In this document: piece after piece, positions 25,366 through 34,466 of the stretch
How the letters are laid out: each line of letters starts with the position of its first letter
Position numbering within the stretch: the stretch's first letter is position 1
NCBI GenBank assembly: GCA_021795965.1
Contig: JAJYOU010000005.1
Span: 32,394 to 96,393 of the forward strand
Direction: 5' to 3'
Length of the DNA stretch: 64,000 nucleotides
Origin: Chloroflexota bacterium
Lineage (GTDB): Bacteria; Chloroflexota; Anaerolineae; Anaerolineales; Villigracilaceae
The notes under the pieces: generated by a model
Seen by the model: the letters and a program-made list of their open reading frames with translations, nothing else
Told to the model about the DNA's origin: nothing
The model's database searches: none
Position numbers and translations under genes: made by a program

Positions 25366-25902
25366 ATGATTTATACCATGACAGAATTTGATGAAAGCGG
25401 TGAATCCCAGGCATCCATTTTGTGCAGATCGTGCGGTTTGTGCTGCACCGGCAAACTGTTCATTTGGGCAAAACTCAGGCCAGCTGAATTGGATGCTGCT
25501 GAAGCATTGGGGCTGACAGTGTTCCGCTCTGATCCCAGCCAGCGCGGATTTAGCCAACCCTGCCCGCTTTGGCATGGTCAGTGTTCAATCCATAATTCTC
25601 CGGTCTACCCGCATATTTGCCGGGCTTACCAATGTAAACTTCTCAAGGAGGTGCTGGCTGAAAAAAGCACTTTATCCAGCGCGCTGAAAGTGGTTGAGCA
25701 GGTCAATGAAATGATTGATGAGCTCAAACAAATCATGCCTGTTTCATCCAACCGTAATTTTCGCGAAAACCTGGTTGCAAACATCGAGCATCCTGCTGAA
25801 ACCACCCGGCAGGAAGAAGGTTACCAGGAATTTCTTTTAAAAGCGGACGCCTTGCTGCACTTCTATGATATTTATTTTGGTGTGACCGACCTCTTTGAAT
25901 AG
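25366..25902 (+). CDS. YkgJ-family cysteine cluster protein
   Basis: About 178 aa. The metal-binding signature is clear: CRSCGLCC near the N-terminus, then CPLWHGQCSIH, and CRAYQC. This is the zinc/iron-chelating CxxCGxCC family (YkgJ/UPF0153), small cytoplasmic proteins with an Fe-S or Zn site and no settled function. The start is uncertain: an ATG at 25366 is preceded by GGGAT, another ATG lies at 25378, and the frame is open further up to a TTG at 25342. It stands between cytochromes and signalling genes. A role in metal-site assembly would fit but is speculation. Confidence 0.8.
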   Translation: MIYTMTEFDESGESQASILCRSCGLCCTGKLFIWAKLRPAELDAAEALGLTVFRSDPSQRGFSQPCPLWHGQCSIHNSPVYPHICRAYQCKLLKEVLAEKSTLSSALKVVEQVNEMIDELKQIMPVSSNRNFRENLVANIEHPAETTRQEEGYQEFLLKADALLHFYDIYFGVTDLFE

Positions 25903-25951
25903 CAAGGAGACAAATTGTAAAAAGTGGGGGGATTAATTCCTTGCGAGCTTG

Positions 25952-27127
25952 TCAAGCACTTCTTTTAACCGCCAGCATCGTGATGTCATCAAATTGATCG
26001 GTGCTCCCGGCAAATTCAAGTAGCGCATCCTGGATTTTACTGAGGAGTTCCTGCGGGCTTGTGTCGCCGCCAGTCACTGAATCGAGCAGGCGCTGACCAC
26101 CAAAAACGACATTCTCACCGTTAATGGCATCTGGAATGCCGTCTGTGAAAGCCAGCAGCAGATCATTCTTTTCCAACAAAATTTCATTGACCGCGAAAAC
26201 AGCATCCGGGATGATCCCCACCACCGGACCCGTTGGTTTAAGCTCCGCCGCCACATTTCCATCTCTCAGCAGGAGCGAAGATTCATTCCCGCAGTTGATA
26301 TAAGATAGCCTGCCTTCCTCAAGCTGAATCATCCCGATAAAAACGGTGGCAAACATGTTGGCGTCGCCGTGTGTTTCAGAGATGTACTGGTTTGTGAACG
26401 AAATGACATGCTGAAGGCGTTCCGCCGCGCTCAACGCCGGGGTCTTTTCCTGGTTGGTGAAAGTGTCCGTGGTGGCAGTGGCGCGGATCAGGCTGCGAAA
26501 GAGGGTCATGAATAATGCGGCGCCCACTCCCTTGCCACAGACATCCCCGATGACCCAAACCAGGTTGCCATCGGGCAATAGAAAAGCGTCGTAAAAATCT
26601 CCTGCAACCTCCCGGGCAGCCTTGAAATAGGCGGCGATTTCCCAGCCTTCCATCCTGGGCAGCTCGGCGGGCAGAAAACCCTGCTGGATCTCACGGGCGA
26701 TATCCAGCTCCCTTTCCAATCCCTTCAGATAAAGCTGCTGCAAATCACGCAGGTGTTTTTTTTCGAGACAGGAGGAGATGCGCGCGTAGAGCAGGGTTGG
26801 CTCAAAAGGTTTGGGGAGATAATCCTCTGCTCCCAGCTTGATCCCTCTCACCACGCTTTTAAGATCATCATCTGCCGAAATGACAATCACCGGGATATCC
26901 CGCGTGGCGGGATTTGCTTTAAGGCGGCTCAGCACCTCGAAGCCATCCATGACTGGCATCATGATGTCCAACAAGACCAGGTCGGGGTGTTCGCTCTGGA
27001 CTTTTTCCCACGCCTCCCCGCCATCGCCAACAGAAACAGTTTCATAATCCAGCTCCCCGAGTTCCTGTTCGAGGTAATCCAGGTTAAAAGGTTCATCATC
27101 AGCAATGAGAATTTTAAGTTTGAGCAT
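25952..27127 (-). CDS. response regulator fused to a PP2C/SpoIIE-type serine phosphatase
   Basis: A 391-aa cytoplasmic protein. Residues 4-120 form a receiver: acidic pair in IADDEP, phosphoacceptor Asp in DLVLLDIMMPVMDG, Thr/Ser in VIVISADDD, and Lys in YLPKPFEP. A coiled linker (about 125-165) leads to an RsbU/SpoIIE phosphatase domain (about 185-388) with VAGDFYDAF, WVIGDVCGKGVGAALFM, LLAFTDGIPDA and DQFDDITMLAV, whose Asp residues bind two metals. Such proteins dephosphorylate anti-sigma-factor antagonists under control of the receiver. It is last in the operon after the kinase and single receiver, 3 bp from the latter. No antagonist or anti-sigma gene is nearby. Confidence 0.93.
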   Translation of the reverse strand: MLKLKILIADDEPFNLDYLEQELGELDYETVSVGDGGEAWEKVQSEHPDLVLLDIMMPVMDGFEVLSRLKANPATRDIPVIVISADDDLKSVVRGIKLGAEDYLPKPFEPTLLYARISSCLEKKHLRDLQQLYLKGLERELDIAREIQQGFLPAELPRMEGWEIAAYFKAAREVAGDFYDAFLLPDGNLVWVIGDVCGKGVGAALFMTLFRSLIRATATTDTFTNQEKTPALSAAERLQHVISFTNQYISETHGDANMFATVFIGMIQLEEGRLSYINCGNESSLLLRDGNVAAELKPTGPVVGIIPDAVFAVNEILLEKNDLLLAFTDGIPDAINGENVVFGGQRLLDSVTGGDTSPQELLSKIQDALLEFAGSTDQFDDITMLAVKRSA

Positions 27128-27130
27128 GGT

Positions 27131-27484
27131 TTATTCCAGGTATTCTTTTAACTTGTTGAAAAGCAAGTCCTCATCCACGGGTTTGGTCAGGTAATCCGTG
27201 CAACCAGCCGTCCGGGCGCGGATATCGTCGCCGCTCATGGCGTGGGCTGAAAGTCCGATGATGGGCAATGCTTCAAAGGTCTTGCGGATGACCCGCGTGG
27301 CATCATAACCATCCATGACCGGCAGGGAAATATCCATCAAGATCAAGTCCGGTCGATGCAGATGAGTCATTTCAACCCCTTCCTCCCCATTCCGGGCAAC
27401 AAGCAGGTGATAGTCGTCCTCGAGAAGTTGAGTTAACAGATCAATATTGAGTTCGATATCTTCAACAATCAGGATGGTTTTCAT
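27131..27484 (-). CDS. single-domain response regulator
   Basis: A 117-aa stand-alone receiver. It has the acidic pair in VEDIELN, the phosphoacceptor Asp in DLILMDISLPVMDGYDA, a Ser in IIGLSAHAM and the Lys in YLTKPVDEDL. There is no output domain, so it acts as a phosphotransfer or protein-binding relay, DivK/CheY-like. It overlaps the upstream kinase stop by 4 bp and precedes the receiver-phosphatase by 3 bp. A decayed copy of its 3' part lies at 21574-21666. Confidence 0.93.
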   Translation of the reverse strand: MKTILIVEDIELNIDLLTQLLEDDYHLLVARNGEEGVEMTHLHRPDLILMDISLPVMDGYDATRVIRKTFEALPIIGLSAHAMSGDDIRARTAGCTDYLTKPVDEDLLFNKLKEYLE

Positions 27485-30400
27485 AATTTTCCCTGGTCTG
27501 GAGCGGCAGATAAAATTCTCTGGATTTCCTGGTACAGGTCTTCGCCCTGGAAAGCCTGTTTCTTCATGACCGCAGTCACAGTTTCTTTCAGTAATGCAGA
27601 TTCGGATTCACTCAAATCTTTTGCGCTGATGACAATAATTGGCAGTTTGGCAGTATTGGGGTCCGACCGCAGTCTTTTAATCACTTCGAAACCATCCAGG
27701 CGCGGCATCATGATATCGAGCAGCAGGATATCGGGGCGTGCTGCGGCGATTGCTTCAAGTCCGGTCACCCCGTCTGGCGCGGAATCCAATTTGAATTCCG
27801 CTTCCGGTAGGGTCTGGCGCAACATTTCAACGACATCCGGGTCATCATCGACTACAAGAACCTTCTTCGGGCTGGGCAAATCCGGCAGGAGAACCCGGTT
27901 GAGAGCGTCTCTGACCGCGACTGGATCAAGCGGCTTAAGCAGGTAGGATGCCGCGCCCATTTGGAAACCGAGGGCTTTTTTGTCGACGATGGTCAGAAGA
28001 ATCACGGGGATTTCGGCTGTGAGCGGGTTCCCTTTTAATTCGCGCAGGATTTGCCAGCCGTCCACCACCGGCAGGATGACATCCAGCAGGATGACTTGCG
28101 GCTGCTCGGAGACCGCTTTTTGTAAACCTTCCTGCCCATTCCTTGCACCCATGATGACGTAGTTCTCCTGATTAAGATTCTCCTGCAGGAGGTAAACTGC
28201 ATCTGGATCGTTGTCAATCACCAGGATGCGTTTTTTGGTTGAACCGGATTGGGAGACAGGCAAGGCAGCCTTCGCCAGTGCTGGTTCTGCCTCGATTGTG
28301 GGAGCGATTGGTTTATTTCCAAACCTGAGCGGGATTTCAAGGGTGAAGATCGACCCTTTCCCTTCCTCACTTTTGACGGTCAAATCACCGCCGAGAAGGT
28401 GGGCAAGGTTGCGGCTGATGGAAAGCCCCAAGCCAGTACCGCCGTACTGGCGGGTGGTCGTGTTGTCTGCCTGCTGAAATTCCTTGAAAATGCGCGGCAA
28501 AGCTTCATCACTTATGCCAATCCCGGTATCGCTGACTGAGATCTGGAGGTTATCTCCAGCCTTGATGGCAGAGAGGCGAATACTGCCTTCGTGAGTGAAT
28601 TTTGCAGCGTTGCTGACAAGGTTTAAGACAATTTGGCGGATTTTGTCCTGATCAGAATAAATGGTGGTAAGGTTTTCATCCACGTATTTTTCGAACCTGA
28701 CCCCGGGCCGAAGCATGGGTTGGACCGTGTTGGAGCATTGATCAACCAGCGAACTAATGCGGAAGTTGGCAGCCAGGACGTCCATCCTGCCGGCTTCAAT
28801 TTTGGCAATATCAAGGACCGTGTTGATCAGGTTGAGCAGGTGATCGGCGCTCGTCAAGACTTTATCGAGGTTCTCAGTTTGCTTTTCAGGGATGAGACCA
28901 TCGGCTTTGCGGCGGACAATACGTGTAAATCCGATAATCGCATTGAGCGGAGTGCGCAGTTCATGGCTCATATTCGCAAGGAAGGCACTCTTCGTGGCAT
29001 TGGCTGCGTCAGCGGCTTCCTTTGCCCGCTTCAATTCCAATTCATTATTTTTACGCTCGGTAATATCGCGGATCGTTTCGATGGCACCTGCCATGTTGCC
29101 CTTCGAATCATGGAATCCCGAAGCCGTGGCGTAGAGGTACCTGCCTTCTCGAAGCATGGGAGTGTAGGTCTCCCCCCAAAGCGTTTTACCCCTGCGCTCA
29201 ATGAGTGCATATTTTTCTTCGAATTCCTGGTCGGGAAGCAGCACCAGGTCAATCAGGATCGGTCGCCTTTCTCCGTAAAAGGGCAGGGCATATTCATAAT
29301 TATCCTTGCCCACCATTTCTTCAGCTTTAATCCCCGTCATCTCCTCCATCGCCCGGTTCCATGCCAGCACTTTGCCTTCGCGGTCTATCACCAGGGTGGC
29401 GTCGGGCAGGAAGTCGACCAGCACGTCGGAGAATCGCTTCTGATTCTCCAATTCAGTGAATAACTGGGCATTGTGCAGGGCTGTTCCCACATTTGCCGCC
29501 AGGGTGTTGAGCAGGTTTTGATCGTCAGCTGAGAAGACACCTTCGCGCTTGGTGCTCTGGACGCTGATCACACCCGCCGGTTTGCCGCTCACAAAAATCG
29601 GTACCCCCAGGTATGAAAGCGCCTGTGTGCCATAAATGGTTGAACCAGTACCCTGTGACTGCCTGTCCAACTCCTGATTGATCAAAAGTGGTGCGCCAGT
29701 CTGGATGATTTTGCCGGTTAATCCCTCGTCAACTTTCATGGGAGAAAAATCTTCGCCGTAGGTGTAGGGAAAATTAATGGTACCGCTGGTTTCATCCAGC
29801 AAAGCCACATAGGCAATATCCGCCTCAAAAACTACCCGCATTTCTTCCCCGATGAGATGGACGAGGGGCTCGAACCCCAGTTCCCCGGCAAGTTCACGGG
29901 AAATGGTATTGATCGTGTCCAGCTCAACGGCACGTTGCTCCGTTTCCTTAAGCAGACGCTGGGTCTCATCAAATAAACGTGCGTTTTCTAGCGCCACGCT
30001 CATGGACGATGCCAGGGTCGTCAGCAAACGGACATCGGACTCGTTGAAAGCATTTTCAGGAAGCTTGCCAACAGTAATCACGCCGGTGAATTCATTGCCC
30101 ACCAAAAGCGGTACATAAATGAAGGAGTTATCCACCGTTGGTCCAGCAATATTTTCAATTTCCCCCATTTCTTTATATGTGTGGATCAGAACTGGTTGAT
30201 GATCCTTATACAAAGGTTCAGACCAGGGTCGAACCTGTATTGGTCTTGCTCCTGGAAAAAATCGTTCTCCATGATCCAGCATGTAAGGTACTTTCATGGT
30301 TTTTTGGCTCGAATCATAGATGCCGATCATGACCACATCCGCCGAGAATATTTCTCTGACCTTGTCCCCCACCAGGTCGTAGATTGATGCCATATCCAGC

Positions 30401-33252
30401 TTGGAGGCGAGTGCCTGCTGCACACTGTTGATGATGGCAAGTTCCGCATTGCGCTGTTCGGTTTCTTTGAGCAGACGCTGGGTTTCATCAAATAAACGCG
30501 CGTTCTCAAGCGCCACGCTCATGGACGATGCCAAAGTCGTCAGCAAACGGACATCGGATTCGTTGAAGGCATTTTCAGGAAGCTTGCCAATGGAAATCAC
30601 GCCGGTTACTTCATTGCCCACCAGAAGCGGCACATAAATAAAAGAGTTATCCGCCGTTGGTCCACCTATATTTTCACTTTCCATTGAGAGGCTAAACTTC
30701 GCCAATTCCTCTTCCACTTCTTTGATTGTATGGATCAGAACTGGTTGATGATCCTTTAATAAAATATCATATAATGGTCCAGGCTGTTTTGTTGCTGGAA
30801 AAAATCGTTCTCCATGATCCATCATGTAAGGTACCTTCATGGTTTTTTGGCTTGAATCATAGATGCCAATCATGACCACATCTGCCGAGAATATTTCGCC
30901 GATCTTGTCCCCCACCAGGTCATAGATTGATGCCATATCCAGCTTGGAGGCGAGCGCCTGCTGCACGCTGTTGATGATGGCGAGTTCTGCGTTGCGCTGT
31001 TCAGTCTCTTTGAGCAGGTACTGGGTCTCCCCAAAGAGACGCGCGTTCTCAAGAGCAGCCCCCAGCGAACCGGCAATTGTGGTCAGCAAGCGCAATTCAG
31101 ATTCCCCATAAGCATTTTCACGCTCAAAATTCTCCAATTGGATAAAGCCCAGGACCTGTTCGGAGTGGATGATGGGGACCGAAACAGAGGATACACTTTG
31201 GTCGGTGCCCGGAAGAATGGTTAAATTAAATTTTTCATGATCCGACTTGTTATTAAGAACAATCGGTTGGTGTGTTTTTTGCATCAATTCAAATTTACCG
31301 CCAGTACGAGGCGGAAGAGGTGAAACATCCAACCTCTGCCCATGTTCATAAAGATACAGGAAGTGCAGCAGGTTGGTCTTTTTTACGTACCAGGTAATCA
31401 GGAGGTCATCTGTTTTCAGGACCTCGCGTAGTTTATCTCCAACCAGGTCCACAACATATTGGAAGTTGGGTTTCCCGGCGAGTCCGAGTTGGATGCTGTT
31501 GATAATCTGCAGTTCTTCCACTCGCTGTTGTTCAACATGAACAAGGCGCTGGGTCTCATCGAACAGCCGGCCTTTTTCAATGGCCACACCGACATTTGAT
31601 GAAAGCATTTTAAGAAGACCGACATGGTACTCGCTAAAAAAGTAAGGACGGGCATCTGCCAGGGCGATCAGCCCCAGCACTTTACCTTCCGTGGTGATGG
31701 GAACCCCCAGCCAGGACTGGCTGACATAACCCGAACCTTTTTGGGTGATTTCAGGTGGAAAATAAGCACCGTTGGCGATCTCCTCCTCCAGGGAACCCAG
31801 TACCAATGCCTGCCCGGACAGGATGACCTTGGATGCGAGCCCTGTCCCCAATGGAAATGATTCGACGTAATCAATATATCCACCTTCGTCCCGGTCATAT
31901 TCATAGGGAACATTGATTAAATTCGAAGGTTTGTCAAGCAGCATGATCATGGCTGAATCTGCATCAAAAATTTCGCGCAGCTTGTCGCCAACAATGCGCG
32001 TCAAGGTTTTTATATCCAACGTTTGAACCATTGCTTCGCTTACGCTGTTGAGGATGGCAAGATTGTGGTTATGCTGGCGTTCAGCCTCGATGGCGCGCAG
32101 GCGCGTCAGGGCTGTGGCGATATGCTGGGCACAAAAAGCCAGCACTTCGTCATCCTGTGCAGTGTAGTGAATACCCTTGGTATAGCTTTGTACAAAGATT
32201 GCACCCAATATTTTCCCATCAGCTTTTAGCGGGGCTCCAATACCATCTTCATTGAAAGTCCCTTCCAGGGCGATTTCGTGTTTGTCCATCAATTCGTTGA
32301 ATTGATCCCACCCATGAGTGATGGAATTGCCAGTTCGAATCACATAACTCGTCATGCCGTGGAAATTAACCAGCGGCTGGGTTGGTAAAGGCGGATCCTT
32401 TTCATCGACAAAGTATGGGAAACTCAACAGCCCGCTCGATTCATCATAAAGTGCGATAAAAATGTTCCCCGCGTACATCAATTCAGAGAGGATGAGATGG
32501 ACCTGCTTGTAAAATTCATTGATGTCCGGCGATGTGCTGCCGGCTTCCGCAATTTTATATAAAGCCGTCTGAATTTTGTTGCTCTTGAGCAAAGCCTCGG
32601 TCCGCTCCTCAACCTTCTTCTCGAGGGTGGAATTCTGCTCCTCCAGCTGCTGCTGGACTTGCCGCAAGTCTTTCTGTGTTTTGTGCTCTGTGCTGATCAG
32701 ACCTTCCTGGAATCGATGGAACAAAATGAGCAGAGTCATGATCACTACCAGGAACATCACGAAAATGCTAAACGGGGTCCATGGATTTATCTCACTCTCA
32801 ATCAACGGCACCAGCAGTCCCGTGTTGTAGAGCGTCACAAAAATTGCCAGAATCAGCCCGCTCAAAATGGACAGGAGTATTCCAGCTTTTACCCCGATAA
32901 TGATGAATCCGATCACTGGCAGCATTAAAAGGAACCAAGGACCTCCCCCACTCATCCAGGTATAGTCCAGGTAGACCAACGCCCCGGCATAACCCAGCGC
33001 CATCAATCCCCAGATGCGAACCTTGATCGGAATCCTTCGAAATGCCGCCAGCACGATCAAACAGGCGTATCCAAGCGAGAACAAAGTGAACATTGCAATA
33101 AATTGACTGGAGGGATTCTTCAGAAAATTAAAAAACACCACACCCCAGGCAGGCGCGGCAGCCACAACTAAAATGGTCAAAAACAGGTTTAGGATTTTGG
33201 TGCGCCAGGTTTCCAAAACAACTTCAGGATCGATTTTGTCATTCATGACCAT
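27481..33252 (-). CDS. giant hybrid sensor histidine kinase: TM, six GAF, PAS, HisKA, HATPase, two receivers
   Basis: A 1923-aa membrane kinase. Domain order: five to six membrane helices (about 20-185); coiled coil (about 195-225); GAF domains starting near 227, 400, 583, 760, 940 and 1113; PAS near 1277-1400 (FLPDATLVIDREGKVLAWNR); HisKA with SHELRTPLNAIIGF (His near 1431); HATPase with LNLVSNAAKF (about 1540) and GTGLGLS (about 1607); receivers with LLDVILP (about 1722) and LLDIMMP (about 1842). GAF4 and GAF5 are nearly identical, a recent tandem duplication of about 520-540 bp. The second receiver lacks the usual K-P motif (VMKKQAF). Signals sensed by the GAFs are unknown. Its output should pass to the overlapping single receiver and the receiver-phosphatase. 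Confidence 0.95.
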   Translation of the reverse strand: MVMNDKIDPEVVLETWRTKILNLFLTILVVAAAPAWGVVFFNFLKNPSSQFIAMFTLFSLGYACLIVLAAFRRIPIKVRIWGLMALGYAGALVYLDYTWMSGGGPWFLLMLPVIGFIIIGVKAGILLSILSGLILAIFVTLYNTGLLVPLIESEINPWTPFSIFVMFLVVIMTLLILFHRFQEGLISTEHKTQKDLRQVQQQLEEQNSTLEKKVEERTEALLKSNKIQTALYKIAEAGSTSPDINEFYKQVHLILSELMYAGNIFIALYDESSGLLSFPYFVDEKDPPLPTQPLVNFHGMTSYVIRTGNSITHGWDQFNELMDKHEIALEGTFNEDGIGAPLKADGKILGAIFVQSYTKGIHYTAQDDEVLAFCAQHIATALTRLRAIEAERQHNHNLAILNSVSEAMVQTLDIKTLTRIVGDKLREIFDADSAMIMLLDKPSNLINVPYEYDRDEGGYIDYVESFPLGTGLASKVILSGQALVLGSLEEEIANGAYFPPEITQKGSGYVSQSWLGVPITTEGKVLGLIALADARPYFFSEYHVGLLKMLSSNVGVAIEKGRLFDETQRLVHVEQQRVEELQIINSIQLGLAGKPNFQYVVDLVGDKLREVLKTDDLLITWYVKKTNLLHFLYLYEHGQRLDVSPLPPRTGGKFELMQKTHQPIVLNNKSDHEKFNLTILPGTDQSVSSVSVPIIHSEQVLGFIQLENFERENAYGESELRLLTTIAGSLGAALENARLFGETQYLLKETEQRNAELAIINSVQQALASKLDMASIYDLVGDKIGEIFSADVVMIGIYDSSQKTMKVPYMMDHGERFFPATKQPGPLYDILLKDHQPVLIHTIKEVEEELAKFSLSMESENIGGPTADNSFIYVPLLVGNEVTGVISIGKLPENAFNESDVRLLTTLASSMSVALENARLFDETQRLLKETEQRNAELAIINSVQQALASKLDMASIYDLVGDKVREIFSADVVMIGIYDSSQKTMKVPYMLDHGERFFPGARPIQVRPWSEPLYKDHQPVLIHTYKEMGEIENIAGPTVDNSFIYVPLLVGNEFTGVITVGKLPENAFNESDVRLLTTLASSMSVALENARLFDETQRLLKETEQRAVELDTINTISRELAGELGFEPLVHLIGEEMRVVFEADIAYVALLDETSGTINFPYTYGEDFSPMKVDEGLTGKIIQTGAPLLINQELDRQSQGTGSTIYGTQALSYLGVPIFVSGKPAGVISVQSTKREGVFSADDQNLLNTLAANVGTALHNAQLFTELENQKRFSDVLVDFLPDATLVIDREGKVLAWNRAMEEMTGIKAEEMVGKDNYEYALPFYGERRPILIDLVLLPDQEFEEKYALIERRGKTLWGETYTPMLREGRYLYATASGFHDSKGNMAGAIETIRDITERKNNELELKRAKEAADAANATKSAFLANMSHELRTPLNAIIGFTRIVRRKADGLIPEKQTENLDKVLTSADHLLNLINTVLDIAKIEAGRMDVLAANFRISSLVDQCSNTVQPMLRPGVRFEKYVDENLTTIYSDQDKIRQIVLNLVSNAAKFTHEGSIRLSAIKAGDNLQISVSDTGIGISDEALPRIFKEFQQADNTTTRQYGGTGLGLSISRNLAHLLGGDLTVKSEEGKGSIFTLEIPLRFGNKPIAPTIEAEPALAKAALPVSQSGSTKKRILVIDNDPDAVYLLQENLNQENYVIMGARNGQEGLQKAVSEQPQVILLDVILPVVDGWQILRELKGNPLTAEIPVILLTIVDKKALGFQMGAASYLLKPLDPVAVRDALNRVLLPDLPSPKKVLVVDDDPDVVEMLRQTLPEAEFKLDSAPDGVTGLEAIAAARPDILLLDIMMPRLDGFEVIKRLRSDPNTAKLPIIVISAKDLSESESALLKETVTAVMKKQAFQGEDLYQEIQRILSAAPDQGKL
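29920..31030. repeat. tandem duplication of a GAF-coding unit inside the kinase gene
   Basis: Two direct copies, about 519-540 bp apart, encode GAF5 (about 29920-30450) and GAF4 (about 30450-31030). For example CAGCAAACGGACATCGGA occurs at 30022 and 30541. The DNA is nearly identical over long blocks, with short indels around the loop that differs between the two. Confidence 0.85.
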
Positions 33253-33411
33253 AATCTTGTCCGATCTTGGTTGAGCATTTTTGCGATGATTTGATTTTTA
33301 AATCTTAACCACGTTCCCAAGATTTGTTTCTGGGCGGGAAATTTTCGGCTTGACCCAGGTCGCCGGTCCCAGCATCCAAATCCCTGTCGACAGAATTTAT
33401 ATTTTTCATGA

Positions 33412-33440
33412 TTGAATTATACAAAATATCTCGCTACAAT
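33412..33440 (+). promoter_or_regulatory. putative promoter of the GNAT gene
   Basis: TTGAAT (33412-33417), 17 bp, TACAAT (33435-33440). This is followed by an AAAGGAGA ribosome site and the ATG at 33470. A well-formed sigma70-type arrangement. Confidence 0.55.
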
Positions 33441-33469
33441 AAAGCATACAATCATAAAAGGAGACCAAT

Positions 33470-34303
33470 ATGACCCAATTAACCCCCAAAGAAATTGCAA
33501 TCCTGAATGAATTTTGCGAAGCAGAAGCCTGGGCAAATTACTGTCTTCAAGCTCCAGCAACCTGCAAGGACCAATTAAAGGTTGAAGTTAAGCAGGTTGG
33601 CTCCATCTGGGTCAGCATGGTCTCCGCCCTGGACTGGGCTTTTTTTAACCGAATTGTCGGATTGGGGATGAAGGAAGACGCCACCGAATCCATGCTCGAC
33701 GATGCCATTGGCATATTACAGAACGCTGGTTGTACCAATTACATGGCTCAGATTTGCCCGCAGGCGCAACCTGCCGGTCAGATTCCTGAGTGGCTGAGTC
33801 AACGCGGTCTTTTGAAGAGTCGTAATTGGGCAAAACTTTACCGGGGAAATGAAGCGGCGCCGGTTGTATCGACAAGCTTGAGAGTGGAATCCATCGGGGA
33901 AGAATTTTCGGACGCTTTTTCCGAGATTGTCCTGAAGGCTTTTGAAATGCCAGATGAATTAAAGTGTTTGATTGGTGCCCCCATCGGGAAACCCGGTTGG
34001 AGCGGTTATCTCGCCTTTGATGGGAAAGAACCCGTTTCAGCAGCCGCGATGTTTATTTCGGGCGAAACCTGCTGGCTTGGTTTCGGCAGCACCCTCGAAA
34101 CACATCGCAATCGCGGAGGGCAGGGTGCCCTGTTTGCCCGCCGGATTGCAGACGGATTAAAATTGGGCTGTAAATGGTTTGTGACTGAAGCAGCCGAGGA
34201 CACTCCCGAATCACCCAATCCTTCCTATCACAACATGCTTCGAACAGGTTTTAAACTTGCATACCAGCGCCCCAATTATGTCCACCAGGGCAAGCCAAAT
34301 TAA
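33470..34303 (+). CDS. GNAT-family N-acetyltransferase
   Basis: A 277-aa protein with a double-GNAT-like layout. The N-terminal half (1-130) is a degenerate acetyltransferase-like domain (VGLGMKEDATESMLDDAIGIL). The C-terminal half has the acetyl-CoA site THRNRGGQGALFARRIADG (about 215-233), with the R-N-RGGQGAL pattern, and the later NPSYHNMLRTGFKLAYQRPNY typical of the family end. It acetylates an unknown amine substrate in the cytoplasm. It is alone on the plus strand between two minus-strand operons and has its own promoter. Confidence 0.88.
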   Translation: MTQLTPKEIAILNEFCEAEAWANYCLQAPATCKDQLKVEVKQVGSIWVSMVSALDWAFFNRIVGLGMKEDATESMLDDAIGILQNAGCTNYMAQICPQAQPAGQIPEWLSQRGLLKSRNWAKLYRGNEAAPVVSTSLRVESIGEEFSDAFSEIVLKAFEMPDELKCLIGAPIGKPGWSGYLAFDGKEPVSAAAMFISGETCWLGFGSTLETHRNRGGQGALFARRIADGLKLGCKWFVTEAAEDTPESPNPSYHNMLRTGFKLAYQRPNYVHQGKPN

Positions 34304-34341
34304 TCCGTCAAATATTGTTTTTCTCACCGCTGACCAGCTTT

Positions 34342-34374
34342 CAGCCCGCTGCCAAATTCACCGACTGCGGGCTG
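34342..34374. terminator. possible terminator between convergent GNAT and menH genes
   Basis: CAGCCCGC (34342-34349) and GCGGGCTG (34367-34374) form an 8-bp stem with a 17-nt loop, followed on the plus strand by GATTTT. The long loop makes this weak. Confidence 0.35.
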
Positions 34375-34466
34375 GATTTTGAATCAGAATGCCGCCCACT
34401 GATCCATCGCTCTTCAATACGAGCTTAAAGACGGCAGGTTGAGCAAGAAACTGTATTCTGAGCGGG

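Noticed and set aside
28633..29463. A 276-codon plus-strand frame inside the hybrid kinase gene
   Set aside because: It is antisense to the PAS and HisKA domains with clear motifs; a typical shadow frame in GC-rich third positions.
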